Assembly (NCBI GenBank): GCA_921293015.1 | Contig: OV121091.1 | Location: 14,909,755-14,973,754 of the forward strand | Reading direction: 5' to 3' | DNA: 64,000 nt | Source: Phorcus lineatus | Taxonomy: Eukaryota > Mollusca > Gastropoda > Trochida > Trochidae | Shown: positions 23,660 through 35,688 of the stretch, piece by piece | Layout of the letters: each line of letters opens with the position of its first letter | Position numbering within the stretch: position 1 is the stretch's first letter | Notes under the pieces: model-generated | Told to the model about the DNA's origin: nothing | Database searches by the model: none | The model's input: only the letters and a program-made list of their open reading frames with translations | Position numbers and translations under genes: made by a program

Positions 23660-25319
23660 TAACATGCTTTTCATCTTGGTGAAGTTGTTTTCAACTTCCA
23701 ATCCCAATAAATATTTTAATGACGAGTCATTTAGGAGGCACTGTTTTTACCGCCCGTATGCAATTAGATGTATGGAATTTTGTTAAGAGGGCGCCTTACC
23801 TTCTAATGAAGATATTGATGTTGGCTTTGGTAGAGATATCTTTCACTTTGCACTTATTAAAGGGTCGTGTTTCCTCCAACAGAGTTTACTGGTGGCTCAG
23901 AAATAGTTCAAAATAACATGTTATGATAGGACGGTTTTAGAACATAAACAAACAGAGATGACTCAGCTTTGAAAGCCTTTTTGATAAGCTGAACTAAAAG
24001 TTCTTGTATATTATGAAACCAGATTGCAACAAAAAAGCTTGTAGATTAGAACTTTGTTGATTTCAGCAATAAGCGATGGTTGTGAAAAAAGTAATATACT
24101 AACGTTTACAAAAAAACGACATGAAAAAAAGATTTATGGTATTATCATTCGATCGAGATAGAACGGGTTACTTCATATCCTATATCTATCCAACAACTTA
24201 CAAAATCACCATTAACGAACATTTTTGTTGTACAAACACTCCACATAAGTAAGACATCTTTTTTCAATCAAGTTACTTATTATATGCAACATCACATAAA
24301 TACGCCCTAAACTATTATTGCTATCAGTAATGATGAAAAACATATGAATAATATTATGATTCATCGTATGTTTCAGAACCTATTTTTTTCCCAAAGGGAA
24401 ATTCTGTCCATGTACGTTCAATGACTTTGAAATACAAACAAGTGAATATGAATGATTTAAGCTGCAACAGTTTGCATAACAGCAATGAATTACTTTGTAC
24501 GTATTCAAGAAAGAAAGGATCTTGGTGTTGAAATTTTGATTTATAGTGTGTATTGTTAAGTCTGAATACATACTAAACGTTTCTTTTACCTGTAGATTGA
24601 TATCATGTGACCGATTGTTCACCAGTAAGTGACACTTCCAAGCTATCACGAGCATTTCATAAGATATATTATATAACAGATATTATTCCATTGTCTCGAA
24701 GCATGCTAACCACTGCCATACAAAACATTTTCACCGTTATGTATTTAGGGAATTAATGAAGCAAACAAGTGCACAAGATGTAGAAAAGTTCCTTTTTTGC
24801 TTGCCAGACCATAACCAATACTGAAAGTCCCAACACCTAAACCACTTAGACATCGGGTTTCACTCTTGTAAATAAATTGTGAACATTGACATATCTGTAA
24901 CCTGTTAAAAGCTAGATATTTATAGATATGATGAACCTAAAAAGGGTCACAGGGGCCACGTCCTGAAAACCTATTACTGTGTTCGTTTTCACAGTAGTAA
25001 AATGACAAGATGAATAAATTGTGAAGATTGACACATTTGTAAATTGTTTAAAATGTTAAGGTTTACAGTAAAGGCATCATATGTATTTGACTACTTTGAA
25101 CTCTGAGGACACTTCTGTGACACCTAATGAAATATCGTTTCCGTGCACCGGCAGTACACACTCTTACTGGTAAAAGAAATCACCGTCAGTAATCGATAGA
25201 AATACAACTGCACAATACATGCTCTATAAATATATAAGATAAATTTTACAAGTTATATATATTGCATGAAATGCTATTGAAATGTGTATATGATTATATC
25301 GTGTAACAGATATATCTAT
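23660..25319. other. Non-coding interval with one small duplication
   Basis: I see no gene. A short direct duplication (AATAAATTGTGAA followed by ATTGACA and CTGTAA or TTGTAA) occurs near 24870 and 25014. The 91-residue minus frame at 24380-24655 is not recognised. Confidence 0.45.
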
Positions 25320-25468
25320 TTCTATAGATTTGTTTATATTATTGTATTACGTGAATATTTGTCTGTCTCTGCTGTCTTGATCAATTAGTATTAAAATCTG
25401 TATATCATTTTTGCTCTTGTACCACCGTTGGTGGCGATATGAGCCTAATAAATGAATCTGAATCTATA
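25320..25468 (+). mobile_element. Probable 3' tail of a non-LTR retrotransposon
   Basis: The stretch ends in TAATAAATGAATCTGAATCT. That is a polyadenylation-like signal followed by a short TGAATC tandem tail, preceded by a pyrimidine-rich, GTTGGTGGCGATATG-containing segment. Tails of this style close several invertebrate non-LTR families. No RT frame remains upstream, so at most the extreme 3' end survives. Confidence 0.35.
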
Positions 25469-25505
25469 CACTAAATAACCTATTTCGTCTATGTGGTGTT
25501 CATTG

Positions 25506-25549
25506 TAGTTGAGCACCTTGTGGTAAACCGGAAGGACAGGTTCGATTCT
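25506..25549 (+). repeat. Weak tRNA-like Pol III box pair
   Basis: TAGTTGAGCAC (A-box-like) and GGTTCGATTCT (B-box-like, 25539-25549) lie 33 bases apart, slightly close for a tRNA. No cloverleaf is closed by an acceptor stem. This may be a decayed SINE head. Confidence 0.25.
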
Positions 25550-25659
25550 CGTGCTCTTCAGGCCAAAAGACGAGATTGGAGTTGGTGTTTCCGGGCCTGG
25601 TGGTCATACCATAAGGACAGCACAATTATTTCGTTTGACGTTGCACAGAGGTAGATATT

Positions 25660-27689
25660 AATACATTATATTTTCAAGTTCACAAGGAAAAAGGAACGTC
25701 GAACTTAGAACTCATTAGATGAAAGTGGTTGCATATTCATGTATGAGAAAGATGTTCCTGTTTTCAAAACATTCAGTCATGTTGCATGTATTGTAAATCA
25801 ATGACATTTTTCATCATCAAAAATATGAAATCTCATATACTCAAATGTTTCTAATGTTGAGACGACCGATGTCACTTTGGGATACAACAAACCCATCTAC
25901 TCTTCTTATTTACAATGTTATTTTACATTTGAACAAACCTTTTTCAGAAATAAAATTCTTGATACCTTTCTTGCACTTATTCATGTTGACATTTTATTTG
26001 ATTGCAGAACAGATAATAAAAAAGATGCATAAACTTAGAAACAATTGATATGGTAACTTCCCCGAAGGTTGTATAACGTTATCATTAAAGGCAGACACGC
26101 AATTAATACTATAGGCAAAAGTGGCTTTACGAGAGCTTTGAGAGACATTTAATTTCATTAGTATATCTGATTTACATATTCATAGAAAAAGGAAGACGGT
26201 ACTACTTTATTACCTACACATGTTTTGTTTTATCGGTAAATACAATTTAATTTGCATGGTTAGAATAATACATTTAATCTGTTCAAGCTCTCCAGATCTC
26301 ATTCAGATATCACTTTCCCGTACTTCCTTTTAAGTAAGTAGATCCAATTTTAATATATTATTTTAAACATACGAACTAGCATTAACAACTTTTAATTGTA
26401 GTTTGTTTTACAACGCTTACATGTCTACACTTTAATGAAATCATTCTATAGTTTTTGCATACATAACTTTCTAAGTTAAAGTTTTAATTATTGTAAATGT
26501 GTTTACAATAATTACACTATCTTCGACAATATCCAGCGGTATCCGTATGAATCAAATTAACTTTTTAAGTTTTTTAATAATCTTTACTTAAAATCATATA
26601 TATGTATATCATCATCATAATTTAATTATTGCCATAACAGTTCATAGAGTAGTATTTTGGTTCTATTCCGGTATCCCATTATAATTTGCCCCTTCGCTAT
26701 AGATCAGTAAATTACCTTTCCCATTGAACTGTAATCGTAGATGAAGACAGGATCGTTTGACAATCGTTTCTACTGAAGAGATTTGCCATTGGCGGTTGTA
26801 ATGTACATCGTGTGTGTCCTTGAAACGGAACTGAAAATATAAGTAATAATGCAAATATATACTGCCTTTACAAGATCACAAGAATAATCAAGCTTTGGTA
26901 AATAGAGGTAATTAAGCTATGTAGTTCTCATCATGTACAAACTTTGCCAAACACAAACATGATAAAGATCAATGTTTTCTTATTCCTATTAATAGTACAT
27001 GCTTTTCGAGCTTTGTTTCGCAATGAAGTCATAACTATAGAAGCGTTTAATGTTGAGTTTTAAAGTAACTGTTGTATTTTAACTCTTTGTACTCCCACTT
27101 GTTGTGTGCAGGTACACAATTTACTAAAACGAATGTACCGTGTTCCGAATTTGCTAAAAACAACTATACATTAAGGAGGGAATTATCTTGAAATTTCTAG
27201 CTCAAGGTGTGTTTGATAGAAAGTCTAGCTTTTGTTATCTGGACGAGTTGCACCTTCGATAATAAGCCAACGCTGTAGGTAAACTTAGCATAAATCACTC
27301 AAAGGCTGTGATTGCAGATAGCATCTTGTTTGAAGCAGTTAGCAGCCTTAACCCGAAGGTATCAACAACACTATGTCTGCTTTTTCTCTAACTGTCATTG
27401 TGTGAAGCAAATAGGAAGCAATGTTCCTATGATTCAATCTTCAATCCCTTTGTGCTTAACGTCAAACACTTTGCTTCAAGTTTCCTTTCGGCAGTTAACA
27501 GTTAATTCAAACAATTGAAGAGGACATTTCATTCTTCGATCCCCAACTTTCGTGGCTAAGTGTTTAATACTTTCAATCTCCTTCCTAACGAGAAAAAGTT
27601 CTCGTTTGAAAACCACCAGGAAAGAAGAGATTCTGTTTTTTAAAACATAATTGTTGAGGTTGAGATTTAGTGTACTGTCTCAACAGGGA
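25660..27689. other. Non-coding interval, nothing clear
   Basis: A+T-rich, with no supportable gene. Frames at 25845-26048, 26663-26854 and 27312-27518 are short and unrecognised. Confidence 0.5.
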
Positions 27690-28740
27690 AATAGGACTAG
27701 CAAATTCCATTATGTCTTATGAAGAGGGGATAAAAGAGGCTTGTAGCTGTTCGGAGCGAGAGCCGTTGCTTGTTAAATGGCCTTGACAAGTGAAATGGGC
27801 CTTAACTCGCAATGCTATTTTCAGATATAATGGAAAGTCTGCTTTCGGATATTTAGTCAAATCTTTACTTTAATTGACCTGACATCACCAGAAAAACTGC
27901 AAGTGTCTCTTGAGCGACCAGGACGGGATTTGATTCTATGGTGTTTGCATAGCAAGTTTGCAATCGAAGTGATGGAAGCTCTTACAGAAAGTAGAGAGAC
28001 ACTTGTGAATTATGATCGCACACTCCATTTCCAATGTTTAGATTGACGCTCATCAATTTGAAGTTAAGGTTCTTTTGCAGCAATTGCTATTTTAATCAAT
28101 ACTGATGAGACCCTGGAATTTGCAAATGGTGAAGCAAGTGTTTAAGACGAGGATTTAGCAGGGAGTTATGTGCCCTTTACGTTAAGACCCTTTGTACAGT
28201 CCTGATTGCACGATTGCAGCGATAGTAAAGCTGATATAGCAATTCGTATGCAGTAGGAGTGCTTCCCCGATACAGAACTATTTTTACCCTTCAGTTGCTT
28301 GTGTCAACAAGTTTGATTGGTGAGTTGACCCCATGGCCTCCATCTCATACCAATGTTACGACATTTGATCACTTCAGTACCTTCTTTCAGGAGAGTGAAT
28401 TAGAACACTCCCATGTATGTATATAACTTATAGACGCTCGGGCCAGCAACAGCGGAAAATCAATATCGTTATTGCATTTTCCTAAATCAATGCTAAACGT
28501 CCCAACTAATCTCGTTCAGCACTGGGGAAAGTCGTTGTGAGGGGGAAGGAGATTTTTGTCGTTGGTTTTGTAATAGTTAAAAGTAGTTTAGTTCTGACAT
28601 GTAGCGATGACATTTATGATAACCGGGTTCAAGAAACGCCGCCTCTGAATACACTGCAAGGGGTACAGCGTCTATATTGGCGATTGGTAACACGGAAAGT
28701 CCATCACGTTGATTCCTATCACTGATTTGACGGATGGGAG
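27690..28740. other. Less A+T-rich, repeat-poor block
   Basis: About 1 kb with more balanced composition and none of the repeat families seen elsewhere. An inverted repeat pairs CAAGTGTCTC near 27900 with GAGACACTTG near 27996. CAAGTG/CACTTG occurs four times between about 27785 and 28140. No long frame and no domain is seen. This could be a conserved non-coding element or a UTR; the sequence alone does not decide. Confidence 0.3.
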
Positions 28741-30147
28741 ATGATATTGTAGGTCAGTTATGTTAGCTTATAATTTTACCCGGTTTTGCACGAATCGTAC
28801 GCGTTTTTGACTTGTCCAGCGTTGTTAATAGTTAGGACAATTATTTTTGTGTGAGAGTTGTTTCTCTAGTATATAGAGTGACTTAGTAAATCTTAGAATT
28901 AAATCATGATACTAAATATCAGGGTTGTGTCTCCACTAGTTGAATTACAATGGCAGATGAAGGGATTTTCAAACGGATAGTGCATCGGAGAGGCTGGAAA
29001 ATGGTACAGGGTTTTCTTCGTTGTTTTTTTGTTGTTGATTATTTTCCAAATGTACTCTATTAAACAGATTGTTATGGCAGATTCGAAAACTCGACACCCA
29101 TATCCCAACTCGATCCGTCTAAAAGTTATCTTGAGCTCTAAAAAAATGACATTAAATCTTGTTGACCCTAAGGAACTAGGATATCGCACGTATTAATTCG
29201 CCAGTTTATACATGTATTGAACTTTTATTTTCAGTATTCTTTCTAAAAGGTGACCACGGGGATTACATTATAAAATTGTGGAGTTGAATTGATTGTAGGA
29301 TTATCTTAATGAAGTTGATGATTCATTTTTTGATCTGACCATGTATCAATATGTAGATGGGTTTGCTAATCTTTATCTTATCAGGTGTGAACAGGTCGAT
29401 GGACATATGGAATGGCATTGTGTCCTTCCTACTGGCCATTCGTCAGTCGGTAAACGTTACTTTTTACGACTACTTCTAACAAACCACTGGCTCTAAGATT
29501 TGAAATCTTGTTTAAAGAGTCCTTAGCCAATAAGGATTATGTTGTTAATGACCCTCTTTCCTCAGCACCGCGTAAATGACTCTTTGTCTTAGTAGAAAGT
29601 ATTAATGATAGATTAAGTGACACTGTGGAACTCAATGAGGGTCACGTTGTCCTTACATTTTAACCTATTTTATCTTCGTCTCCAGAGGGAAAAGACCCAG
29701 AAAGCTGTTTGTGTTGTGTGCAGACTCATTGGTTACTGTGGCATAAATTATAGATTTGGTGACCCGATGTCTTAATTTGGTGACCTTGTTGCCTTTTGTA
29801 TACCATAGTGCAAGAAGCCGTTGAGCTACAGGGCCAATGGGTTTATTTTTGTACATGATATTTACTGTTTGATAACGTTTTCCTTGGAGATCTGACATTT
29901 TTCGATGTAATTTTCAGAAACGTTTATCATCAGTTGTATATTGATAATATCTTATGTACTTTTTTTTTTGCGAGAACTGATCGACGTTTTTAAATAACTT
30001 ATAACGTTTTAGTTGCCATGAGTCAAAGCCCTACGATCAAAAGACAATTACAGGGCACTTAAATGAAAACGTTTTACATTTTAAATTACAAATCAAATAT
30101 CTTTTACCAGTTAAGTAATTTCAATCGATATACATTATGCCTTTTTG
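28741..30147. other. Non-coding interval, nothing clear
   Basis: No gene or array. Minus frames 28899-29189 and 29665-29898 have no recognisable motif. Confidence 0.45.
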
Positions 30148-30149
30148 GG

Positions 30150-30335
30150 GCAAGGTAGAGCAGTGTGAAAGGATAAGAGGTCCGGGGTTCGAAGCCTGGC
30201 AACTTTGCCTGCAGTAGGGAGATGTCCTTCATGCAGTAAGGTCTTGGTTAAATGCTACACTGAATGTAAGAGCAGTACCACCAATGGTTAGCTAGTTTCA
30301 GACCATCCTGAAAGAAGCGTTAAGCCCCAAATCAC
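30150..30335 (+). mobile_element. tRNA-derived SINE, family I, copy 1
   Basis: A GGTAGAGCAGTGTG A-box-like word near 30155 and GGTCCGGGGTTCGAAGCC (B box) near 30179 head the element. The body has GCAGTAAGGTCTTGG, ATGCTACACTG and CCAATGGTTAGCTAGTTTCAG. The same series appears at 33197-33425. It has no coding capacity; the parent tRNA is not identifiable. Confidence 0.65.
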
Positions 30336-30949
30336 CTCACCCAGCCGCGTATCCCTCTTACCATCTTCATCCATTGATTTTACTACCTGTTCTCATTGCT
30401 TAAATCTTAGTAATTTTGTTTAAGAGTAATATTTGTGCGTGTGAAAGTCAATGGTCATATTTAACTGTGCATCCCTTGAGGAGTGGCACCACCATCAACG
30501 TCTTCTCAAATCAATTTTGTAATTTGAAAATTTCACTTTAACATGAAATTTGATATTTCCTTCGCAGTAATCACGTTTTCTTCTCTACTTGCACTGTAAC
30601 ACGAGAAAAGGAAATTGCATAAAAGGCATTTAAGGATTTCTTTTCTCTTACATTAAGCAAACGATAAGGAGGTTTTATTGATTTTAGCTCAACCTTTTTC
30701 CAAAAATATATGTAAAATTAAAATAATAAGTAATCCAAGAGTTTAAATTTCTTGTATCTTCGTTCCCTCATGGATGTTATTATTTTAACAGTTATAAATA
30801 TATCTTTGAAAGTAAAAAAAAGTTTATGCATATTATTTCGGGATCAGCTATTTCTAGATTTTGATACATTAGAAATGGTATTTATGGAAGTTTTAAAGTC
30901 ATTTGTTTTGCGTTAAGTAATCGATAATCGGTCTTATTCAACGATGTCG

Positions 30950-31145
30950 CACAGCGAGCACCACGTTGAACTGGTTAGCATGCTTGCCTCTCGAGTAAAA
31001 AGCTCTGGCTCGAATCCCGGTGTGGACACACAATTTCTGACCCGGGTCCCATACGCTGTTTTGTCCTTGGCCAAAGCACTTCATCAACATTACACTCAGA
31101 CCACCCAGGTGTAAAAATGTATACCTAAATAAATGGGTTTTCGAA
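30950..31145 (+). mobile_element. tRNA-derived SINE, family II, copy 2
   Basis: The head has an A-box-like GAACTGGTTAGCATG and a B box, GGCTCGAATCC (31007-31017). The body contains GACCCGGGTCCCATACG, CCAAAGCACTTCATCAAC and ACTCAGACCACCCAGGTGTA, then CCTAAATAAATGGG. Its order matches 17745-17995. The central part is the best preserved of the three copies. Confidence 0.7.
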
Positions 31146-31291
31146 ATTGAAATTCTATAGCTGATTAAATTCAGATAGGGATGCCTGCAAATATCGCCAG
31201 TAAGGAGGTATGGGTTGTGTCATTCTTCCATAAATCCACGGTCAACACGTTAGGTGACTGTAAAGGTGGAGAGTCAGTTATATTTGAGATA

Positions 31292-31526
31292 AAGTATAAA
31301 ACGAGCGAAAGTTTAGTATTCTGTTTATTATTTGACCTCAGTCAAGCATGATTGCCGAAAGTGTACTGAACGAAGCATTTCCGCGACTTGGCCGCCATTA
31401 TGACGCCAACATTATGACGTCACAACCACACAATATTATGACGTCATACATGCAGCGGTATTACACTAGTTTAATATCGCCGTATAAATATTACACTGCG
31501 ATTTCTTACAGGGGCGAGTAATAAAA
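31292..31526 (+). mobile_element. CRE-bearing foldback repeat, copy 2
   Basis: Closely similar to 19378-19735 from ACGAGCGAAAG onward, but the second palindrome arm has been deleted, so ACGAGCGAAAG joins directly to TTTAGTATTC. It keeps CCGCGACTTGGCCGCCATT, two perfect CREs (31415-31422, 31439-31446) and the GCGAGTAATAAAA end. Of the four copies it is closest to copy 1. Confidence 0.7.
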
Positions 31527-31636
31527 GAATATATTTTGATGATATTTTGTGTACACCAATTGCAATATAATGTATCCTTTCATTTGAATTTGAAATAATG
31601 TCATTCTGTCTTTATAACTTGAGTTATTTGTTTCAG

Positions 31637-31710
31637 TTAGGACTACATCTCGTCATGCAGTGGAAACCTCGTCGAAAGCTGTGTTACCGAGCTAATAGGT
31701 GTAGAAAAAC
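31637..31710 (+). other. Possible small internal exon
   Basis: A good acceptor (pyrimidine-rich, ending TTGTTTCAG at 31636) and a near-ideal donor (GTAAGTAT from 31711) bracket 74 bases. Frame 1 is open throughout and reads a basic peptide including MQWKPRRKLCYRANRCRK; the other two frames hit stops. I recognise no family. It could equally be a non-coding RNA exon or chance, and no partner exon was identified. Confidence 0.3.
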
Positions 31711-33196
31711 GTAAGTATCTTAGCATGAAAGTAGCTTTATCTTCATATGGCTTACTATTGCCTTGATGCAAACATCTACATGGGAGATCTCAGACAGACT
31801 CAACATATGTTGATCTGCCACAAAGTAAATATTTTGGAAATAGAAATGATCGTTAATTACTGTAAAAAGGTTATCCTTCCACATAGGGAAGAGTTTTTGC
31901 TGGATAAGTATCTATTTTAGAAATTTTATAAATGTCTCTCCGCATGTCATTATCTATCACATGAGTCATTGACGTAAACGAACAAAATATTTCACCTTGT
32001 CTGGTGCATGCACAATAGTTTAACCTTTTTATACAAAGGAACATTATGATATTTGATTATCAAAGGCGTATTGAAATCTGGGTTTTCCTTTATACATCAG
32101 GCACATGAGAGATCATATAATGATTAATTAAATTAATACGTCTTGTACAAAAAAGAACAATGCTTTGGATGTAAGCTGCATGAGAATAAGTGCTCTATCA
32201 GGACCATCTGCAAAATTCCATAATATTATGGTAGTGACTGCCCTAATGATTACCATAGCAGCGAGCAAAAGGTTGTGAAAATGTAATCCTAGGTTGCAGG
32301 TATTTGTAAAAAGGGTAGGCATTCTTTATGCAAACATAGACATTTTATCAATGCAATATAATATATGCGATTGACAATAAGAAAATAAAATATATATCTA
32401 TCAAGTAAATTAACAAGCTCTTGATACGCGGCATAAGGCATGGAACACGCGGGATTAGATATATAAATGATTGAGGCGATTAGTAACACCCCTGCCACAG
32501 ACCACGTTCCCCTCACCTATACACTTGTACATTGTTAAAGGTCATGCTATCTTGTTTAACAAGAACCAGCTTTCCTTTCACGTAAGCCAGAAAACATTCA
32601 TCTTCTACCCAAGCAGAGGCGTATTGTTATGGATGATTCTGTGATTGTCGTACTTGGAATGATTGCGATATCGTAGCTTGACTTATGTTTGTTGTTTTAG
32701 CTTTGAATTGAGTGTGTTATCAATATTGTTAATATTTATACACATGTTTTCTTGCTTTGGGTAGGAAATAAAATGCTGTGATCATTCATAGTCTTCGACG
32801 TCATCGTTGAATTTGGATAGTCTATTTTAGTCTTTGCACTTTAAAGATAGTATTGTCGATTAAACAATCGTTCATGTGAAAATAATTTGATGTTATGATG
32901 ATGAAATTACATATTCATGAAAGGACCTTATATCGATTCTAAAGAGAAGATTTACACCTTTAGAATTTATTGCGGAAATTGAATTGCAATTGGCTATGAT
33001 ATACAATTTCCTTTTCCTGACTGGTGTTAACACTGATCATCGGTTTAATTTATTCCCCTATGAAATGAGTTAAATTGCAGTTGGATTTTCAAATGGTTAC
33101 TTTAAAGTATGAGCTGGGAAAGAGAATGTTATGAACACTAACGTTTTTAATTGTTTTTTCGTTTGGAAAGTGTTAACATGGATATGGTCTTCAAAA
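31711..33196. other. Non-coding interval, nothing clear
   Basis: If 31637-31710 is an exon, this would be intron. I see no array or recognisable element. Minus frames 32128-32322 and 32289-32516 are unrecognised. Confidence 0.4.
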
Positions 33197-33425
33197 AGGT
33201 GTGCGTGATAGCGCAGTGGTTAATACATACGTTCGGTTTCGGATCAAGGTCCGGGGTTCGAATCCCGCCAAGGGCTCGGCAACATTTTAGTAGAGAAGTA
33301 TTCTACTTAGTAAGGTTTGGATGCAATGCTACACTACAATTCATTGCAGTAATACTAATGGTTCGCTAGTTCCAGTCGGTGCCCGAAGGTTTCACCACAA
33401 TGCATAGCCCAATAATGTTGCGATA
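33197..33425 (+). mobile_element. tRNA-derived SINE, family I, copy 2
   Basis: This has a textbook A box, TAGCGCAGTGG (33209-33219), and B box, GGTTCGAATCC (33255-33265), starting 46 bases apart as in a tRNA. The body has AGTAAGGTTTGGATG, AATGCTACACTAC and ATGGTTCGCTAGTTCCAG. The acceptor ends do not pair, so it is a SINE and not a tRNA gene. The 72-residue frame across it is a shadow. Confidence 0.75.
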
Positions 33426-34834
33426 CTACTAGCAGTCGTTTTATAAGTGAAATACTCTTGAAAGTGGCGTGCAGCTGTAACCTAAATTCGACGTTTTTGT
33501 AAAAGAATTCCCAAAAGACATCACCCTTAAAGAATAAGATCTGGTACGAATATAGAGTGCGAATATAGAGTGTGCATTTGTTAACACTCATTCTTCCTCT
33601 TACGTTTGCCGAACATTATTTACAGTTCGTCACAAATGTTTGTGGTATGTTGAAAAAAAACATTAAATCTTATTAGGCCGTTTTTCATATTAATGGCAGA
33701 AGGCATAAACATTAAAGATGTAGATCATGAAATACTTATCTGATGCAGGCGTGAATAACGGCTTACCGACTGTCTGGAACGGGTATTTTTATCTGTCTCG
33801 AAAGCTAAGATTACGTTTTAGAATTTAGCAATGACTTTCTGAAAAGCAGTAATGGAAAAAAGTTTCAGACATTTGGATGAATTTATTTCAAGAGTAGCTC
33901 AACATAGATATATCAGAAACAGTTGTTTAGTGTACGATTTCACTTTGTTTGCATATTAATACATTTCAATGCGAATTATGATGTTTTAAATTGATCAATA
34001 AATTAACATGTTACATAACCATTCACCGAGTGAAAGCAATTTCTATAGCAAATTAGTATAATTATGTATAAACTGGTTTCTTAATGTATTCAGGTCTACA
34101 ATCTGTCATCTATTAGTAAACCTTGACATAACTGATAAACATTTCAAAGGAGAGTACTCTTATTCGGCGAACGCCTTCCTTGTCTTTATGTGTGTATTTA
34201 AATAAAACATAAATCCCATCATCGGCACAAGAAATATATAATAGTCCGTATGAAATACACTTTACGGCCTGCTGATTGTGGAGAGGTTGAGCAAAAACAT
34301 AACATAAATAAACCACATTGTAGGATATGCCAAAATACCAATTCCAAAAGCATTTACTGTACATAAGGTTCTTATCTGAAGACAATGTATAACATCTAAT
34401 CCATCAGAGACCTGCGTACATTTGTGACCCAATTTTGACATACATTTCTGTACTTGAATATATCAAACAAACATAAAACAAAAAAATCAAGAATCTCTAT
34501 ATTTCACTAGGATGATGTGGCTTCTCACTGAGATAGATAGTCTCCAAGTCTTGATAGATATAGGGCACAGTAATTACAAGCAGATAAGCATATGGCGGAA
34601 CATTGGGCCAAACTTAGAACCATTGCAATTACACCGACCAGGTTCACCTTAAGATAACAGAAGTGCCTCAGACCTAATCGTGTTGCGTTTCAGGGCAATG
34701 GCGTATCTCATACTCAAGCCTCTTTCTGATTTACCTACAGTTTCGGCGTATCTCTTGTTCAGGCTATCCTCTGGTTATCCAAGGATAGTGATTCGTTGAG
34801 GCTGCTAACCGGAGCCATTGCATAGTTGATATAC
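33426..34834. other. Non-coding interval, nothing clear
   Basis: No gene is supportable. Near 34703 and 34744 a GGCGTATCTC word is duplicated about 41 bases apart. The minus frame 34113-34385 has no recognisable domain. Confidence 0.4.
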
Positions 34835-34848
34835 CCACTAGATGGCAT
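34835..34848 (+). promoter_or_regulatory. CTCF-like binding site, second
   Basis: CCACTAGATGGCAT shares the exact 12-base core with the site at 13905-13916, in the same orientation. The flanks differ, so the two are not copies of one visible repeat. Confidence 0.45.
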
Positions 34849-35325
34849 CCTGAACTCCTCTTTATATCATATGTATATCAGAAAAAATAATGTACATTCT
34901 TAGGGTATGTCGTTTATACATAACATGACTCCATCCTTTTCTACATCAGAGTTTTTGTTTATCTTTTCATTGAAATGAAAACTTGTTAAGGATTGTTGCT
35001 CATCAAGTTATATACCGTACTCATGTAGAAACACTCAGCTTGTTCTGAAGTAATATTTACAAATATTAATATTCGTTTTTAAGACTTCTAATTGGTTGTA
35101 AATTTATACATGATAAAACGTTATGTTTTGTTTAAAAGTACGTTACAATTCAGATAAACTGAGAGTTTTATATTTTTGGCAATTGGATTAAGATTATCAG
35201 GTCATTCAGATATGACGACTTGTCCATACAATGTAAAGCATGTGCTATTTGGGACGCTAAACCGAAATGTTTTTCACTTTTTACTGCTTTGTATATAGGT
35301 AGGGTTCATAACTAGAAAGAAAGAT

Positions 35326-35540
35326 ATTTCAAAGACAAACTTTTCAACGGGGACTGTTGCACGTACTTCAACATCACGGACAGCCAAAAGGGATGTGTTC
35401 AGCTATTGTAAAGAAAAGGGTCATCCTCAGTGTTAACTGAAGATCCCGATGATGGAACCAGCCTGGAATTCTCCAAGAGCACCATGAAAAGATAGCAGAA
35501 GACACAACAATGCGCCAGTTATCCTGATAACCATGGGAGG
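35326..35540 (+). pseudogene. Possible decayed Cys-His (gag-like) retroelement remnant
   Basis: One frame (from 35326) reads a basic stretch ending in YCKEKGHPQC before a stop at 35434. A second frame then continues across the stop with TEDPDDGTSLEFSKSTMKR. A third short piece holds QQCASYPDNHGR. The order of an incomplete knuckle, linker and second Cys-His piece recalls the tandem knuckles of LTR retroelement gag proteins. A cysteine is missing and frames shift. This is weak and rests on pattern alone. Confidence 0.2.
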
Positions 35541-35680
35541 AGCGATTCCTAATTAATTATGGTTAATTTATCAAAAACAATTTCAAGAACTGGTGGATTA
35601 ATTATTGCAGTGAAACATTTCTCTCTGGGCTGTGAGCTTGATTTGGTAACATTATACGAGACACTTACAGGCGTTCGCGT

Positions 35681-35688
35681 TATATAAG
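35681..35688 (+). promoter_or_regulatory. TATA-box-like element
   Basis: TATATAAG in the context CGCGTTATATAAGAGGCGC, flanked by G+C-rich bases as in metazoan TATA promoters. No Inr or exon could be assigned downstream. Confidence 0.2.

Noticed and set aside
33197-33280. tRNA gene
   Set aside because: A and B boxes are excellent, but the acceptor ends do not pair and the same body follows as at 30150, so it is a SINE head.
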